A DNA stretch of 64,000 bases from positions 1 through 64,000 of the forward strand of contig NZ_LGXZ01000016.1 of NCBI RefSeq assembly GCF_001238295.1. The letters run 5' to 3'. The translations under genes and the position numbers were made by a program. Positions 17,935-28,003 of the stretch are shown here, piece by piece. Within the stretch, counting starts at the first letter, position 1; each line of letters begins with the position of its first letter. The notes beneath the pieces are model-generated. The model made no database searches and was not told the DNA's origin. It saw only the letters and a list, made by a program, of their open reading frames with translations. Source of the stretch: Ruegeria sp. 6PALISEP08 (GTDB lineage: Bacteria; Pseudomonadota; Alphaproteobacteria; Rhodobacterales; Rhodobacteraceae).

Positions 17935-18140
17935 AGGGAAACGCGGCTGGCCTGCTTCATGATCAACATCAAGCCCGCCAAAACACCGACTTTTTCAACA
18001 CTATCTCCGCAGTGTAGATGTTTGGTAGACTTCACTGAATGACAGCTGCCAACCCAAAGCACCACATGCGGCATTATGCGTGAATGCGCGCAATCGTCGG
18101 CTTTTTCATGGGTGCTTTGGGTGACCAAAAGCGATTTTGC

Positions 18141-18677
18141 TCAGAAACGGCCGTAATCTCGACCGGTTCCGATATAGGTATCGTCAAAATCCGGCAAGCT
18201 GATCTCTGGCCGGAGCGCTGAGAGACATTTTATTGCATTTTCAAAGGACAGCTCTGACCACTCAGCGACATGTGAACAATCATATTTAACCAATTTTATC
18301 TCGTAGCCTTTTTTGCGATGTGCAACAAAGATGTAGTCTATTTCATAATCCTCATCTACGAGCTGATCCGCAAGGCTTCGAACCTGTTCGTCTTCGTCCT
18401 TGTTGGGCGCTTCGGGTTCAAAAGCTTCAATCATCAACTCAATAGAGTGCACCATGTCATCGAAGGCGAGCGGTTTGGGAAAGACTTTGGGCCAGTCAGT
18501 GGACGACATCGTCGCATAGGCTGCGATCCAACCTTCCGGTTGGCGGGCGGTCACGAAAACCCGCTGCATATGATAGCCCAATCGGTCCGAAAGTCTCTTT
18601 AGCTTCGCCGTTTCCTTGGGATCAGTGGGTGGGCCAAAGACTTCTGGGGTCGCATTAGTTTTGTATTTGGAAAACAT
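18141..18677 (-). CDS. hypothetical protein
   Basis: A 178-residue protein (MFSKYKTNATPEVFGPPTDPKETAKLKRLSDRLGY… FDDMVHSIELMIEAFEPEAPNKDEDEQVR… YIFVAHRKKGYEIKLVKYD…). It is acidic, without a membrane segment, and unrecognised. The internal start 18677 preceded by GAGAG is chosen over 18713. The flanks 17935-18140 and 18678-19037 show no other gene. Confidence 0.5.
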   Translation of the reverse strand: MFSKYKTNATPEVFGPPTDPKETAKLKRLSDRLGYHMQRVFVTARQPEGWIAAYATMSSTDWPKVFPKPLAFDDMVHSIELMIEAFEPEAPNKDEDEQVRSLADQLVDEDYEIDYIFVAHRKKGYEIKLVKYDCSHVAEWSELSFENAIKCLSALRPEISLPDFDDTYIGTGRDYGRF

Positions 18678-19037
18678 ACTTTTCTCTCTACAACATCCAT
18701 AGACCGGGTGCATTTATTGTGTCGCGATTGACCATCGTCACGTTTTCCATCATCCGTTTTGAAATTCGCCCGAAGCGCCTCGCGGGCAATCCGTTTTGCC
18801 TACTAAATCTATACACTTAAAGTGCCCCAATATGTTGACCAAAATACGACCGGTTATTGACCGCACGAAAGCCTGCACCAAAATGTGCGCTAGCTTTCCT
18901 TGACGTGCCCCCGCTTCTGAAAGCGATCCTTCACATAGCACTAATTCAACAGAAGCAATGGTCCGCTCTGCCGACATCTGAACATAGCGTCCCGCAGTTT
19001 CGAAGCGCGGACCAGCGACCCTTTTGCTGCGCATGCG

Positions 19038-21257
19038 TCAAAGGCCGTTTTTCGACATGCACCGGAAGTGTTTGAGTTCGCCCCAGATGCGTTCAGCTGT
19101 CTCCTTTGTTGGATTACCTTGGGCCAGAAAAACCACAACTTCCGTTCGCGCGTACCGGGCCGCGCGCTTTATCTTGGCAAAAACAAGGCTCGGGCAGGCC
19201 TGATTGGTTGCTGTCAAGAAACTACGCAATTTGGGCGTCTGATTGCCGCGTTTCAGGAATGTACGCGCGGCTTCCACACTCGAAAACACCCTCGGCGCAC
19301 CATCGGTCAAACCTTGGGGTGACATCCGGATCGCGCCGTTCTCAAGCAAGCCATCTGTAATTGCTGCGTCGAGACGGTTTGGGGTCAGCGCCTGCCAGGG
19401 CACCAGTCTGTCCACCGGGATACCCGGGATCGGGATGTTGCAGCCGATGATTACCTTTTTCGTATGTTTCGCCCGCGCCAGACGCAGCCTTTCGATCAAT
19501 TGGCGCGACGACAGCTCACGGCTTTGCAGCTGCAGGCGACGCACGCGGGGATCCGGGTGGCACGGCACCAGAACGGCTTTTGAGGTTCCGTCCGTCATTT
19601 CGTAGGGGGTCAGTTCTTCGGGCATGCGCGTCTGGCCCATTGTGTCCGGGGTCAGCAGGTCTAACGGGTTTCCGGGCGTATCTCCCCAGAGTGCGCGCGC
19701 CTGATCTTCGAGCGCAGAAACCGGGAGTTCTTCCCGCCCGATCACGATGACGGTTGAGCAATTCTGGTAACGATTGGACCCCAGGGCCCGGCCACCGAAC
19801 CAGAGCCACTGCGCGCCGTGCAGCTTGGTACTCAGCATGAACTTCGAAACTTCAGCCTCGGACATGCCCTCGAATCCATGACCTGCATCCTCGAAGAAGG
19901 CCCGCACGACCTTTCGTGTAGCGCCAACAAGGACGCCAGCGTTTTTGTCCAGGCGATCCATCAGAACCTCCCGTGCGATGATCCGCCGCCAGCTCTCACG
20001 CAAGCCGGAATTCTTCAGCAGGCTGCCCTTTGTCATTCTGCGATCATGCAGCTGCGTCACAAGGGCATTTGGGCGCAGCGTGACGTCATGAAGCTTGCGG
20101 ATATCACATGCAAGCGCGGACAGGATGGTGGTGTCAGCATCAGCATCGAGAACCAGCATGGGTTCCTTATGCCTGAGCGGTTTTCGACGCAGCACGCGGA
20201 TGAAGAAAGCATCGCCCTCGACAATCAGCCTCAAACGCTCAGTCGTACGTAGGCCCGCGGCCTTTGCATCGGCCAGCACCCGCCAGAGTGCAGCGTACCC
20301 GGAAACATACCGGTGGTTCTGTTCCGCTTTTCCAAGCAACCTGGCCTGCTGCACCTCATTCTGGTCGGGAGACAGGTCGGGGCAGGGGGCTTGCCCCATC
20401 CATTCCAAGTCACTCAAGCGCAGATAGTCCTCGCTGGAGAAGGGCAAAGTCAACGGCGACGCATTGTCCATCAAAGCCGCAACAACCTGTTTCGCGGCCT
20501 CCAGCAAGCTGGCGTGCTGCGCGGCCATTGCGGCGGGGAAATGCATGCGTGGATTTGTGAACGCGGCCGCTGATACATCCTGGATCATCAGGAATTGCGG
20601 CCAGAAGGTTTCATCGACGATCCGCAGATCGCACTTTTCAGCCGGATCGGGCAGGGACAGATAAGCGGTTGCGAGAAAACGGTATCTGGCTCCAACGCGA
20701 AACTGCTTGAGATAGGCACATTCCTTAAAATGCGGGCAGAGCTTTGCGGTCCCATCAGTCTCTTCGCGTCGGCAGAAACTCTGCTGTGCCGAGAGACCAA
20801 GGCGGCCCGCCCGCTCCACCAGCTCAGCTCGCGCGCACATGTTTCCGCGCCCATCCGGGTGCGGTGCCGAACGCCCCCGGATCGCTTTGGCATCCAAACC
20901 TAACGCGCGGGCGTCGGACGCGGCCTCTTCGGCCAACGCGAGGGTTGGCAGGTGAAAGGACACATGCTGGTCCGTGCTGCGTTTTTCCTTTTCAGCCAGA
21001 AGCAGTCTTGCAAGCCGGCTTTTGCCTGCGCCGGGACTGGCACGGCAGACGACTGTCGGGACTTTTGCGTTGTCCTGACCCGATGACGCCAAGACCTCGT
21101 CTGCCGCTTCCAGGGCAACACGCAGATCTCGATCTGCGTCTGCCAAAGAGGTGAAATTCGTCACTGGCGCCGGTGTTTCACTGTCGAACGCGCCTTGCCC
21201 GGTGAAACGCCCTGTTGCGTCTCTCGGACTGTCCCCTTTGGTATCTGTGATGGTCAT
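19038..21257 (-). CDS. Walker NTPase with cysteine cluster, helicase-like
   Basis: A 739-residue protein starting MTITDTKGD at ATG 21257 (GGAGAG upstream); the frame upstream to 21764 is noise. Walker A is ASPGAGKSRL near residue 80. About 60 residues later comes a cysteine-rich block (MCARAEL, QSFCRREE, LCPHFKECAYL), then a Walker-B-like LRIVDETFW. A Cys4 insert between Walker A and B is the topology of XPD/DinG Fe-S helicases, but no canonical DEAH box or full set of helicase motifs is clear. It is divergent from an HTH gene and two recombinases and may assist the excision or replication of a mobile element. Confidence 0.65.
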   Translation of the reverse strand: MTITDTKGDSPRDATGRFTGQGAFDSETPAPVTNFTSLADADRDLRVALEAADEVLASSGQDNAKVPTVVCRASPGAGKSRLARLLLAEKEKRSTDQHVSFHLPTLALAEEAASDARALGLDAKAIRGRSAPHPDGRGNMCARAELVERAGRLGLSAQQSFCRREETDGTAKLCPHFKECAYLKQFRVGARYRFLATAYLSLPDPAEKCDLRIVDETFWPQFLMIQDVSAAAFTNPRMHFPAAMAAQHASLLEAAKQVVAALMDNASPLTLPFSSEDYLRLSDLEWMGQAPCPDLSPDQNEVQQARLLGKAEQNHRYVSGYAALWRVLADAKAAGLRTTERLRLIVEGDAFFIRVLRRKPLRHKEPMLVLDADADTTILSALACDIRKLHDVTLRPNALVTQLHDRRMTKGSLLKNSGLRESWRRIIAREVLMDRLDKNAGVLVGATRKVVRAFFEDAGHGFEGMSEAEVSKFMLSTKLHGAQWLWFGGRALGSNRYQNCSTVIVIGREELPVSALEDQARALWGDTPGNPLDLLTPDTMGQTRMPEELTPYEMTDGTSKAVLVPCHPDPRVRRLQLQSRELSSRQLIERLRLARAKHTKKVIIGCNIPIPGIPVDRLVPWQALTPNRLDAAITDGLLENGAIRMSPQGLTDGAPRVFSSVEAARTFLKRGNQTPKLRSFLTATNQACPSLVFAKIKRAARYARTEVVVFLAQGNPTKETAERIWGELKHFRCMSKNGL

Positions 21258-21521
21258 CGCCGCTCTCCGTGTTGTCGTCGCTGGCGATGACCTGGGTCTG
21301 CACCGGAAATCCGGGAAATTGAGATCTGGTTTGGAAGATTTGGGGCGGACCGGAAATAAGACATCTATTACCGGCGTGACCCAAAAGGTGTTGAACTGGC
21401 GGTGGTTCGACCCCGGGTCGATGGCATCGAAATCCGGGTGATCAACGGCAAAAACTTTCCTTCGAAATTTCCGTGAGGCGCCGTTTGGACCCAATTCCTC
21501 CTCATAAACAGGAGGTAAAGG

Positions 21522-21749
21522 ATGCAGGCTCCAAAATACTACTCGGTGAATGAAATCGCCGAAATCTTCCGGCGCGATCCCCACACGATCCGGGACTGGA
21601 TCAATCATGGCTGCCCGACGCCACACGGGGTGATCAAGTTGCAAGCGGCAAAACTGGGGAAATCCTGGACCATCAAAGACGAATGGCTCGCGATTTTCGA
21701 GCTTCGCGTCCGGCCTGACCAGGGAAGGCCGGATCTCGAACTCGAATGA
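21522..21749 (+). CDS. excisionase-like HTH protein
   Basis: A 75-residue protein with a MerR/excisionase-type HTH (YYSVNEIAEIFRRDPHTIRDWINHGCPTPHG) and a short tail. AGGAGG precedes ATG 21522. It overlaps the next frame as ATGA at 21746-21749. Located directly before two tyrosine recombinases and divergent from the NTPase, it likely controls directionality or transcription of the module. Confidence 0.7.
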   Translation: MQAPKYYSVNEIAEIFRRDPHTIRDWINHGCPTPHGVIKLQAAKLGKSWTIKDEWLAIFELRVRPDQGRPDLELE

Positions 21750-21781
21750 CCGGTCACCAACCAAATGACGGAGCCAGGATC

Positions 21782-23887
21782 ATGACCCTTGCACAGGAAC
21801 TAAAAGCATATCTCAAAACCAGCGGAGAGTCCCAACGCGCGCTTTCGCTGCGCGCAGGGCTGAACGCGAAAGCTGTCTCTGACATCCTGAACATCCCCGG
21901 ACTCACGCCGCGCCACACCACGCTTGTGGCGCTGTCCGAGGCAACCGGTCGTGATTTTCTGAGCCTTGGGAAAGAACCGCCGCGAACCTATGCCGACCTT
22001 ATCGCCGATGGTCAGACCAAAGGCGACACCAGCCGCGTCTCAAAGCTGAAATGGCTCTGCCGCAACGCGAGCTGGACACCAGAATTGAAAGTGGCCTGCA
22101 AGCAGGATGTCATCGACTTTTTCGATCGCAACGGTCCTGCAAGCGTCAAACTGACAAAAGGCAGTTTCGCAACCTATCGATCCGCGTTGGTGAAAGCCGT
22201 GGCGGGTGGTCAATCGCGCCAGCGACAACGGCGGATCGATGATATCGGGGGGATCTATGGGGATGTGTATAAAGCCATCCAGGCCAGCGACTTGCCCGCG
22301 TCGTCCAAAGTCGCGTCGGGACCGTTCCTGGTCTTCCTGCATGACGCGAATATCGACCCAAGCTCGATTTCCACTGACACCCTGGCAGACTATTACCGTT
22401 ACCGGGTTGACGTGTCGTCCAAAGGAGAGGTGAGTTGCAAAAAGCATGTGTGCGAGATCGCAACCTTGCTGGACAAGCTGTCAGGCCATGCAGATCTTTC
22501 GGGCTTCGGTTTCGTCGCGGCGGACCATCCGTTTGAGGATGGTCGCGACAAGTTTGGTGTCAGTGCAGCGCTGATCGCGCCATTGCTGGCGGAATTTGAA
22601 ACCCGCGTCGCACCCTGGGTGACAGGGATAGTGTCACGCGATGGGTTGTCCCGGTCAGACTTCATTGCATCCCTTGATGCGCTGGAAGCGCCGGTTTCCG
22701 ACAAGAAAGCCCGGCTGCGCAATGCAAAGACAGATCGCCTGAAGAGATCGGGAACAACAGTCCGGGATACAGCGCCTGTCGTGGCTGCGGATGCCGGGTT
22801 TCTGATTGGAAGGGACTGCTGGAGCGCGTCGACGCTGGATCGGCGCCGTGGCTATGTCAAATCCATGGCCAAGGCCATCATCGCGGCGACGGATGTGGTT
22901 CCTGAAACACTCGAAGAACTGACCGATCCGGAGTTTCTCGAAGTAGGTGCTGAGGCGCTCGCGGAGAGCAACAAGGGCGATTATCCCAGCGGTTATGTCG
23001 CCAGTGTTCTAAAATCCATGCACAAGATCGCGGCCGGATATATCTGCCGGTCTCCAGAAGACCTGAAACACATCACAGATCTCATCAAACTGCATGATAC
23101 TGGCATTTCCGGGATCGCACCGCGCAACAAGGCGAAACTCCAGCAGTTTACCGAGACCCGGGTCACCGGGACGATCCGGCTGTCGGGATCGATCATCGCC
23201 GCGGTAAACGATGAAGTTGATCGCCGCCGGAAGGCGCACAAGGCAAGGTCGGGTACCTTACCGGCAAAGATCGAAATCATGGATGCGGAGTTGATCCGCG
23301 ACGTGATGGTCGCGCTGGCGCATGACATCCTGATGAGCCGGGCGCCGCGCAGCGACAATGTCCTGCGCGCAAGGCTGGACTGGATGTCCTGGCATGGCGA
23401 TGTGGCCCGCCTGACAGTGCCTGCCGCCGAGGTTAAAATGCGCGGGAAAGGGGATGCGGATCTCCCGATCCTGCTCAGCGAAAGCACGAGCCGATTGCTT
23501 CGGACGTATCTGGAGGACCTTCGTCCCCGCATTCTGAAATCAGGCGACAAACAGAATCCGTATCTGTTTCCAAGCCAGGGGAAAGAGGCAAACGGCGCAC
23601 ATTACGGTGTTTTGCTCAAGCGCGTGACCCGGCTCCTCGCAAAGCATGTCGGTGTTCAGATCCACCCCCATCTCTATCGCCATCTGATTGGATGGATCTG
23701 GCTGAAAGATTGCCCGGATCATCTGCCGAAAGTTCAGCGCCTGCTGGGGCACAAGACCCTGCAAACTACGCTCGATTACTATGCCGAGCTGGATGAAGAC
23801 CTGCTGCTGGATGAATGGCAGGAAAAACTGAACGAGAAATCCGCGGGGAACTCATCAAAACGCAACATCAAAAGGAGGTTTGCATGA
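21782..23887 (+). CDS. tyrosine recombinase with N-terminal XRE domain
   Basis: A 701-residue protein. Residues ~1-55 resemble an XRE HTH (LAQELKAYLKTSGESQRALSLRAGLNAKAVSDIL). The last ~180 residues form the catalytic domain: first Arg around SRAPRSDNVLRARLDW, Lys in VKMRGKGDADLP, HLYRH, LGHKTLQTTLDYY with the nucleophilic Tyr. It cuts and rejoins DNA through a 3'-phosphotyrosine. A coupled start at 21746 is possible; 21782 has its own GGAG. It overlaps the next recombinase as ATGA. Confidence 0.8.
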   Translation: MTLAQELKAYLKTSGESQRALSLRAGLNAKAVSDILNIPGLTPRHTTLVALSEATGRDFLSLGKEPPRTYADLIADGQTKGDTSRVSKLKWLCRNASWTPELKVACKQDVIDFFDRNGPASVKLTKGSFATYRSALVKAVAGGQSRQRQRRIDDIGGIYGDVYKAIQASDLPASSKVASGPFLVFLHDANIDPSSISTDTLADYYRYRVDVSSKGEVSCKKHVCEIATLLDKLSGHADLSGFGFVAADHPFEDGRDKFGVSAALIAPLLAEFETRVAPWVTGIVSRDGLSRSDFIASLDALEAPVSDKKARLRNAKTDRLKRSGTTVRDTAPVVAADAGFLIGRDCWSASTLDRRRGYVKSMAKAIIAATDVVPETLEELTDPEFLEVGAEALAESNKGDYPSGYVASVLKSMHKIAAGYICRSPEDLKHITDLIKLHDTGISGIAPRNKAKLQQFTETRVTGTIRLSGSIIAAVNDEVDRRRKAHKARSGTLPAKIEIMDAELIRDVMVALAHDILMSRAPRSDNVLRARLDWMSWHGDVARLTVPAAEVKMRGKGDADLPILLSESTSRLLRTYLEDLRPRILKSGDKQNPYLFPSQGKEANGAHYGVLLKRVTRLLAKHVGVQIHPHLYRHLIGWIWLKDCPDHLPKVQRLLGHKTLQTTLDYYAELDEDLLLDEWQEKLNEKSAGNSSKRNIKRRFA

Positions 23888-25212
23888 CCCTCAACGCTCA
23901 TCTGCGATTGCTCGCTGACATCCGCAGGGCATCTCCCAGCGACCCAGTCCCCGGACGGGCTGAACTTTCGGAACATCTGTCGCAACGGCAAGCTGAAACA
24001 GGCGCCACGGCCCTGTCCGAGTTTGCCTATGTTCAGCAGATGGCCAATGCCAAATGGGGGCGGGGGCGGACCGCGCATTTTGCGCAGGTCCTGCGCCAAC
24101 ATAGAGTGTCGCAGAAACCACCCCGGAGGACCGCATGGGGTGAGGCCGAAGCGTTGCTTCAAGAGCTTCCCAAACATTGGCATTCCCCGATCGCCGGGCA
24201 GATATCGCTGTCCAAACAGGGAAAGCGCGTGTTGGGTCAGACGCTTTGGAGCGCGGCCCACACTCTGAACGTCATCCGGGCTTTGAAGAGATGGGCCGCT
24301 TATTGTTCGGTGCATGGGTGTTCAATGGTGCCGACGGGCTCTTCTCTGGACGCATTTGGACGCCACCTGTTTGCTGATCGGGAAGATGGGCAAACTGTGG
24401 GGGCACGGACGGTTGCTGATTACCAGTCGCGCATTCTGAGCGGGATTGGCCTGGTTCAGCCCGGATTTGCTTCCACCGCCTGTAACTTCGTTGTTGCCGA
24501 CTGGCGCAACAGGGCAGATCAGGAAGGTGCGGTGACCAAAACTGGCGCGCAACTCGTTGGCGCCACGGCAATCTGGGATCTTGGTTTCCGACATATCGAC
24601 AACGCGCGGTCAGCCCCGATGCGGGGATTGGATGCCGCAAGGCAGTACCGGAATGGATTGATCCTGGCCATCGGAACGGCCTTGCCGCAGCGGGCCCGGG
24701 CTTTGTCCTGCCTGTCCTTCGGCAGCAGTCTCTCCCTTCGCGATGACGACACCGTCGGCATCCGCATTCCGGCGTCGATGCTGAAACTGCCGGAAGAGCG
24801 AAAACAGGGTGCCCCGTATGAACGCAGCCTGCATAATCGGCGTTTGGCGCAAGCTCTGCAGGAGTATCGTCAGTTGTTTCGCCCAATATTCGATGACGGA
24901 TGCGCGGTGTTTCCATCCATCAAATCCCGGAACACCGGGATCAGTGAAAAACAGATCGGCCGATTGACCGGCAACATGACCGAAAAGGCATTCGGAACCC
25001 GCATATCCATCCATCGGTTGCGCGACAACGTAGCGACGCAGGCCAGCGAAACCATGACAGCAACAGGCCGCGCCGCCGCCGCGCTGCTCGGTCACAAGTC
25101 CCAGTCAACCGTGGCCCGTCACTATGATCATTCGGAGGGCATTCAGGCGGCAGAGGAGTTTGGTGCGCTATTGTCTTCCTACCAAGGAGCGGGCGTTGAT
25201 CTTGACCTTTGA
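23884..25212 (+). CDS. second tyrosine recombinase
   Basis: A 442-residue protein with a strong AAGGAGG before ATG 23884, which overlaps the upstream stop by four bases. The catalytic domain holds an arginine region (GTALPQRARALSCLSF), IHRLRDNVAT, and LGHKSQSTVARHYDH with the probable nucleophilic Tyr. It differs from its upstream partner in length and N-terminus. Two coupled recombinases suggest a heteromeric recombination machine. No direct repeats or attachment site were identified; 25213-25477 has no gene. Confidence 0.8.
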   Translation: MTLNAHLRLLADIRRASPSDPVPGRAELSEHLSQRQAETGATALSEFAYVQQMANAKWGRGRTAHFAQVLRQHRVSQKPPRRTAWGEAEALLQELPKHWHSPIAGQISLSKQGKRVLGQTLWSAAHTLNVIRALKRWAAYCSVHGCSMVPTGSSLDAFGRHLFADREDGQTVGARTVADYQSRILSGIGLVQPGFASTACNFVVADWRNRADQEGAVTKTGAQLVGATAIWDLGFRHIDNARSAPMRGLDAARQYRNGLILAIGTALPQRARALSCLSFGSSLSLRDDDTVGIRIPASMLKLPEERKQGAPYERSLHNRRLAQALQEYRQLFRPIFDDGCAVFPSIKSRNTGISEKQIGRLTGNMTEKAFGTRISIHRLRDNVATQASETMTATGRAAAALLGHKSQSTVARHYDHSEGIQAAEEFGALLSSYQGAGVDLDL

Positions 25213-25477
25213 TACGGCATTCAAAAAAATTCGACGCCCCGCGGTGACCTGTTTTGCTCCGGGATACTGACCTTTTTTGTATCGGGCGTGACGCAAGAGC
25301 AGGGAGACAGACGCGGGGTGGTTGAAACCAGAATAGCCAATCCGGGCGGTCGCGGGGGCGTGAGCGAACTGGAATAATGCGGACATCGCTGTCGTTCGCT
25401 GCATTGCAACACGTTCAGCTGAGCATCTGCACAGCTGAAAAGCGCCCATCTAACCGAAATTGCGTTGCTGGTGCGTT

Positions 25478-26059
25478 TCACACTTTCGGCAGGTACTGGT
25501 TAAGCAGAGCGTCCACGAGACCTTCTTGTAGCCGGCAGCCCTTTTGCTGATCTACGCGCAGTATATCTTCCAATATCACAAACTGCTCTATGCCTGTTGT
25601 CATGGCCAAACGTAGTGTCAGATCTTCGTAATCGCTCAGTTTCATCGAGCTGCAAACGGGTTCAAGGGCCTCTCCAAATGCCGCGACCCTTCTCGCTCCA
25701 CGCATTTTGACAGTGCCGTCTTGCAGTGATGCCTTAAGCGATTCAGCCAGAAACTGGCGAAAGAAAGCCTCATGTTTGCGGGAGAAATCCAGATAGTAGC
25801 GCGCAACCGCGTGCACACGGTTGCGTACATCCTCAAGTCCTTCCAGCAATTCTGCGGTCGGCATCACCTCTATGTCGAGGGTCGCGTCGAGGGCCAACAC
25901 GCCGGGATCGGAGAAGTACCGGTATACCGTTGCCCGACCGGTTTTCGCGCGCTCTGCGACTTTGGCAAGCGTCACATTTTCCCCCTCTGCCATAAGCTCA
26001 CGTGCCGCCGCCAGCAACGCCTCTCTAGTCCTGTTCTTTTGATTGGTTCGAGGGGCCAC
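25478..26059 (-). CDS. TetR-family regulator
   Basis: A 193-residue repressor with an N-terminal HTH (KNRTREALLAAARELMAEGENVTLAKVAERAKTGRATVYRYF) and an alpha-helical ligand domain. The longest frame starts at 26287, but a GTG at 26059 with AAGGA eight bases upstream gives the expected TetR length. It is divergent from a cupin gene, with a promoter and inverted repeat between them at 26076-26110, so it probably represses both. Confidence 0.8.
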   Translation of the reverse strand: MAPRTNQKNRTREALLAAARELMAEGENVTLAKVAERAKTGRATVYRYFSDPGVLALDATLDIEVMPTAELLEGLEDVRNRVHAVARYYLDFSRKHEAFFRQFLAESLKASLQDGTVKMRGARRVAAFGEALEPVCSSMKLSDYEDLTLRLAMTTGIEQFVILEDILRVDQQKGCRLQEGLVDALLNQYLPKV

Positions 26060-26075
26060 ATCGATGTTCCTTAAT

Positions 26076-26110
26076 GGTACACTTGTCTCATGAATAGATA
26101 TGTGTATCAT
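26076..26110 (+). promoter_or_regulatory. promoter and likely TetR operator
   Basis: TTGTCT (26083) and TATCAT (26105) with a 16-bp spacer form a promoter for the cupin gene. It is embraced by a near-perfect inverted repeat, GGTACAC (26076-26082) and GTGTATC (26102-26108), likely the operator of the divergent TetR protein. Confidence 0.45.
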
Positions 26111-26146
26111 AAAGCTACATTCATCGAAGTAAAGGGAGTCGTTGAA

Positions 26147-26620
26147 ATGGCGCAATCTCGCCCTCGCACATATCACCTTCTTGGGAACCTGCTGAAATTC
26201 CACGCATTTCCAGCCGAAACCGGAGATCGCTGTACAATCGTTGAAATCAAGACCGCCCCGGGTGCCGGCGCGCCCCCCAATCATCACGCTGGCGAAGATG
26301 AGAGTTTCTATGTGCTCGAAGGCGAGTTTGAGTTCTTCCTAAACGGCGAGACAAAAAAGGTAAGCAGCGGCGATTTCGTGAAAGTCCCCGATGGCGCGGT
26401 GCACGCGTTTACTTGTATTGGGCAAACTCCAGGTCGCTTGCTATGCATCAACGCTCCGGGAGCTATGCATGATACATTCTTCACCGAAGCGGGCGAAGCA
26501 ATGCCGGACGGCACAACGGATATTCCTGCACCCGATGGGCCACCCGACATTCCGGCGATCATGGCGGTGGCGGAAAAGGCCGGCATGACGATCCTGGCCC
26601 CTGAAGACGCGCCCGCTTGA
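26147..26620 (+). CDS. cupin-domain protein
   Basis: A 157-residue protein with a conserved-barrel cupin: motif 1 PNHHAGEDESFYVLEGEFEF with His, His, Glu metal ligands, and motif 2 GDFVKVPDGAVHAF with the last His. AAAGGGAG precedes ATG 26147, downstream of the promoter at 26083-26110. The substrate is unknown; related single-domain cupins bind small molecules or act as dioxygenases. It is divergent from TetR. Confidence 0.8.
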   Translation: MAQSRPRTYHLLGNLLKFHAFPAETGDRCTIVEIKTAPGAGAPPNHHAGEDESFYVLEGEFEFFLNGETKKVSSGDFVKVPDGAVHAFTCIGQTPGRLLCINAPGAMHDTFFTEAGEAMPDGTTDIPAPDGPPDIPAIMAVAEKAGMTILAPEDAPA

Positions 26621-26725
26621 AGCAACCTAAGCCACGCGCTCAAGCGCGCTCAAGTCTGGGCGGTAAGCTGACATATTATCCCTGCTGATATATCCTGCCA
26701 TCATCACTATTGGGGAGGCTATGTC

Positions 26726-27556
26726 ATGACGAACCTGCAAGAGGTCGCCCAACACTATCATTCAGGACATCTGCTTAAACGCATCTCTGACGGCTGCGCG
26801 GCGCTGGGTCTGACACCACCGATTGCGCACGACGCACTCGCTCCGGTGGACGAATTTCATATTGGTGGCCGTCGTGCAACCGAACAGTTTGTTAAGTCGT
26901 TACAGCTTTCCAAGTGTAGTCGCGTTCTGGACCTCGGCTGTGGTCTGGGAGGCCCAGCCCGCTTTGTCGCTGCAACGACAGGAGCTCAGGTCACCGGCAT
27001 CGACCTGACGCCCGAATTTGTAGAAACCGGGCGCGCTTTGACCGAGTGGACGGGATTGAATGACAAGATTGAATTGGTTGTAGGCAGCGTGCTCGAATTG
27101 CCTTTTGAGGACGCATCAATGGACGCGGCCTACATGATCCACGTCGGCATGAATATCGCCGATAAAACTGGGATCGCGCGAGAAGCAGCGCGGGTTCTCA
27201 AGCCTGGCGGCATCTTTGCGATCTACGATGTGATGCAGGTCGGAAGCGGACAAATGGATTACCCGGCGCCGTGGGCATCATCTCGTGAACTAAGCGCGTT
27301 GGACCCGCCCGAAACCTATGAGGCGGCCTTAAAATCGGTGGGGTTTGAGGTTGGGGAACGCATTGACCGTACAGCGTTTGCTAAACAGTTCTTCGCTGAT
27401 CTTGCTGCCGCACAAAGCCTGGCCGACGGTCCCCCGCCACTCGGGCTACATCTCATCATGGGCGATGACACCGCGCTGAAAGTGCGTCACATGGTGCAAA
27501 ACATTGAGAGTGGTTTGATCGCGCCGATTGAGTTGCACGCACGGCTGCATAGCTAG
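26726..27556 (+). CDS. SAM-dependent methyltransferase
   Basis: A 276-residue class I methyltransferase with motif I VLDLGCGLGGPAR near residue 70, an acidic VTGIDLTPEFV, and post-I motifs LPFEDASMDAAYMIHVGMNI and ARVLKPGGIFAIYDVMQ. The small-molecule methyltransferase fold suggests an O- or C-methylation substrate; which one cannot be said. A GGGGAGG-type ribosome site precedes the start. It lies 105 bp downstream of the cupin gene in the same direction. Confidence 0.8.
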   Translation: MTNLQEVAQHYHSGHLLKRISDGCAALGLTPPIAHDALAPVDEFHIGGRRATEQFVKSLQLSKCSRVLDLGCGLGGPARFVAATTGAQVTGIDLTPEFVETGRALTEWTGLNDKIELVVGSVLELPFEDASMDAAYMIHVGMNIADKTGIAREAARVLKPGGIFAIYDVMQVGSGQMDYPAPWASSRELSALDPPETYEAALKSVGFEVGERIDRTAFAKQFFADLAAAQSLADGPPPLGLHLIMGDDTALKVRHMVQNIESGLIAPIELHARLHS

Positions 27557-28003
27557 CAGCGGCCCTCGAGCAGTTCGTGTCTTTTTGAAGTGGCCACTCT
27601 GGGCTCTTCCGACACCTTCGCCGCTCGATGCACGAATGCGTGCTGTCGGCAATCACTACCATCCACACAATCGTCCGCGAACAGGGAAGACGCGCAACAC
27701 AGCCGCCTTTTGCTCACGCCGCCTTTGCTGATGCAGCAATTGCTCGCAGGTGCGGCGACCTGATCGCTACGTCGCAGCAGGTATCGCCAGACCGGCCATT
27801 CAAGGCCAGCATGGTGCCAGAAAATCAAACCACCCTTTCGCTGCGGCCAGCGCTGACTATCGAGGAGCGGGCCGAAGCGGCCGTCGCTCTATGTCGCGCC
27901 AATGTCTGCTTTCGCGAATCTTACTGAAAAACTGTCTTCGTGACCGATGTCAGGAAGACAAAACGTTCAGGTCACGTGATTTGGGTCAAAATGCCTCCAC
28001 TTC
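27557..28003. other. non-coding gap
   Basis: Open frames exist on both strands, but none has a ribosome site or recognisable protein. It separates the methyltransferase from the convergent nitrile hydratase operon. Confidence 0.35.

Noticed and set aside
21258..21764. N-terminal extension of the NTPase to 21764
   Set aside because: The extra 169 residues overlap the divergent HTH gene antisense and lack a ribosome site; ATG 21257 has a good one.
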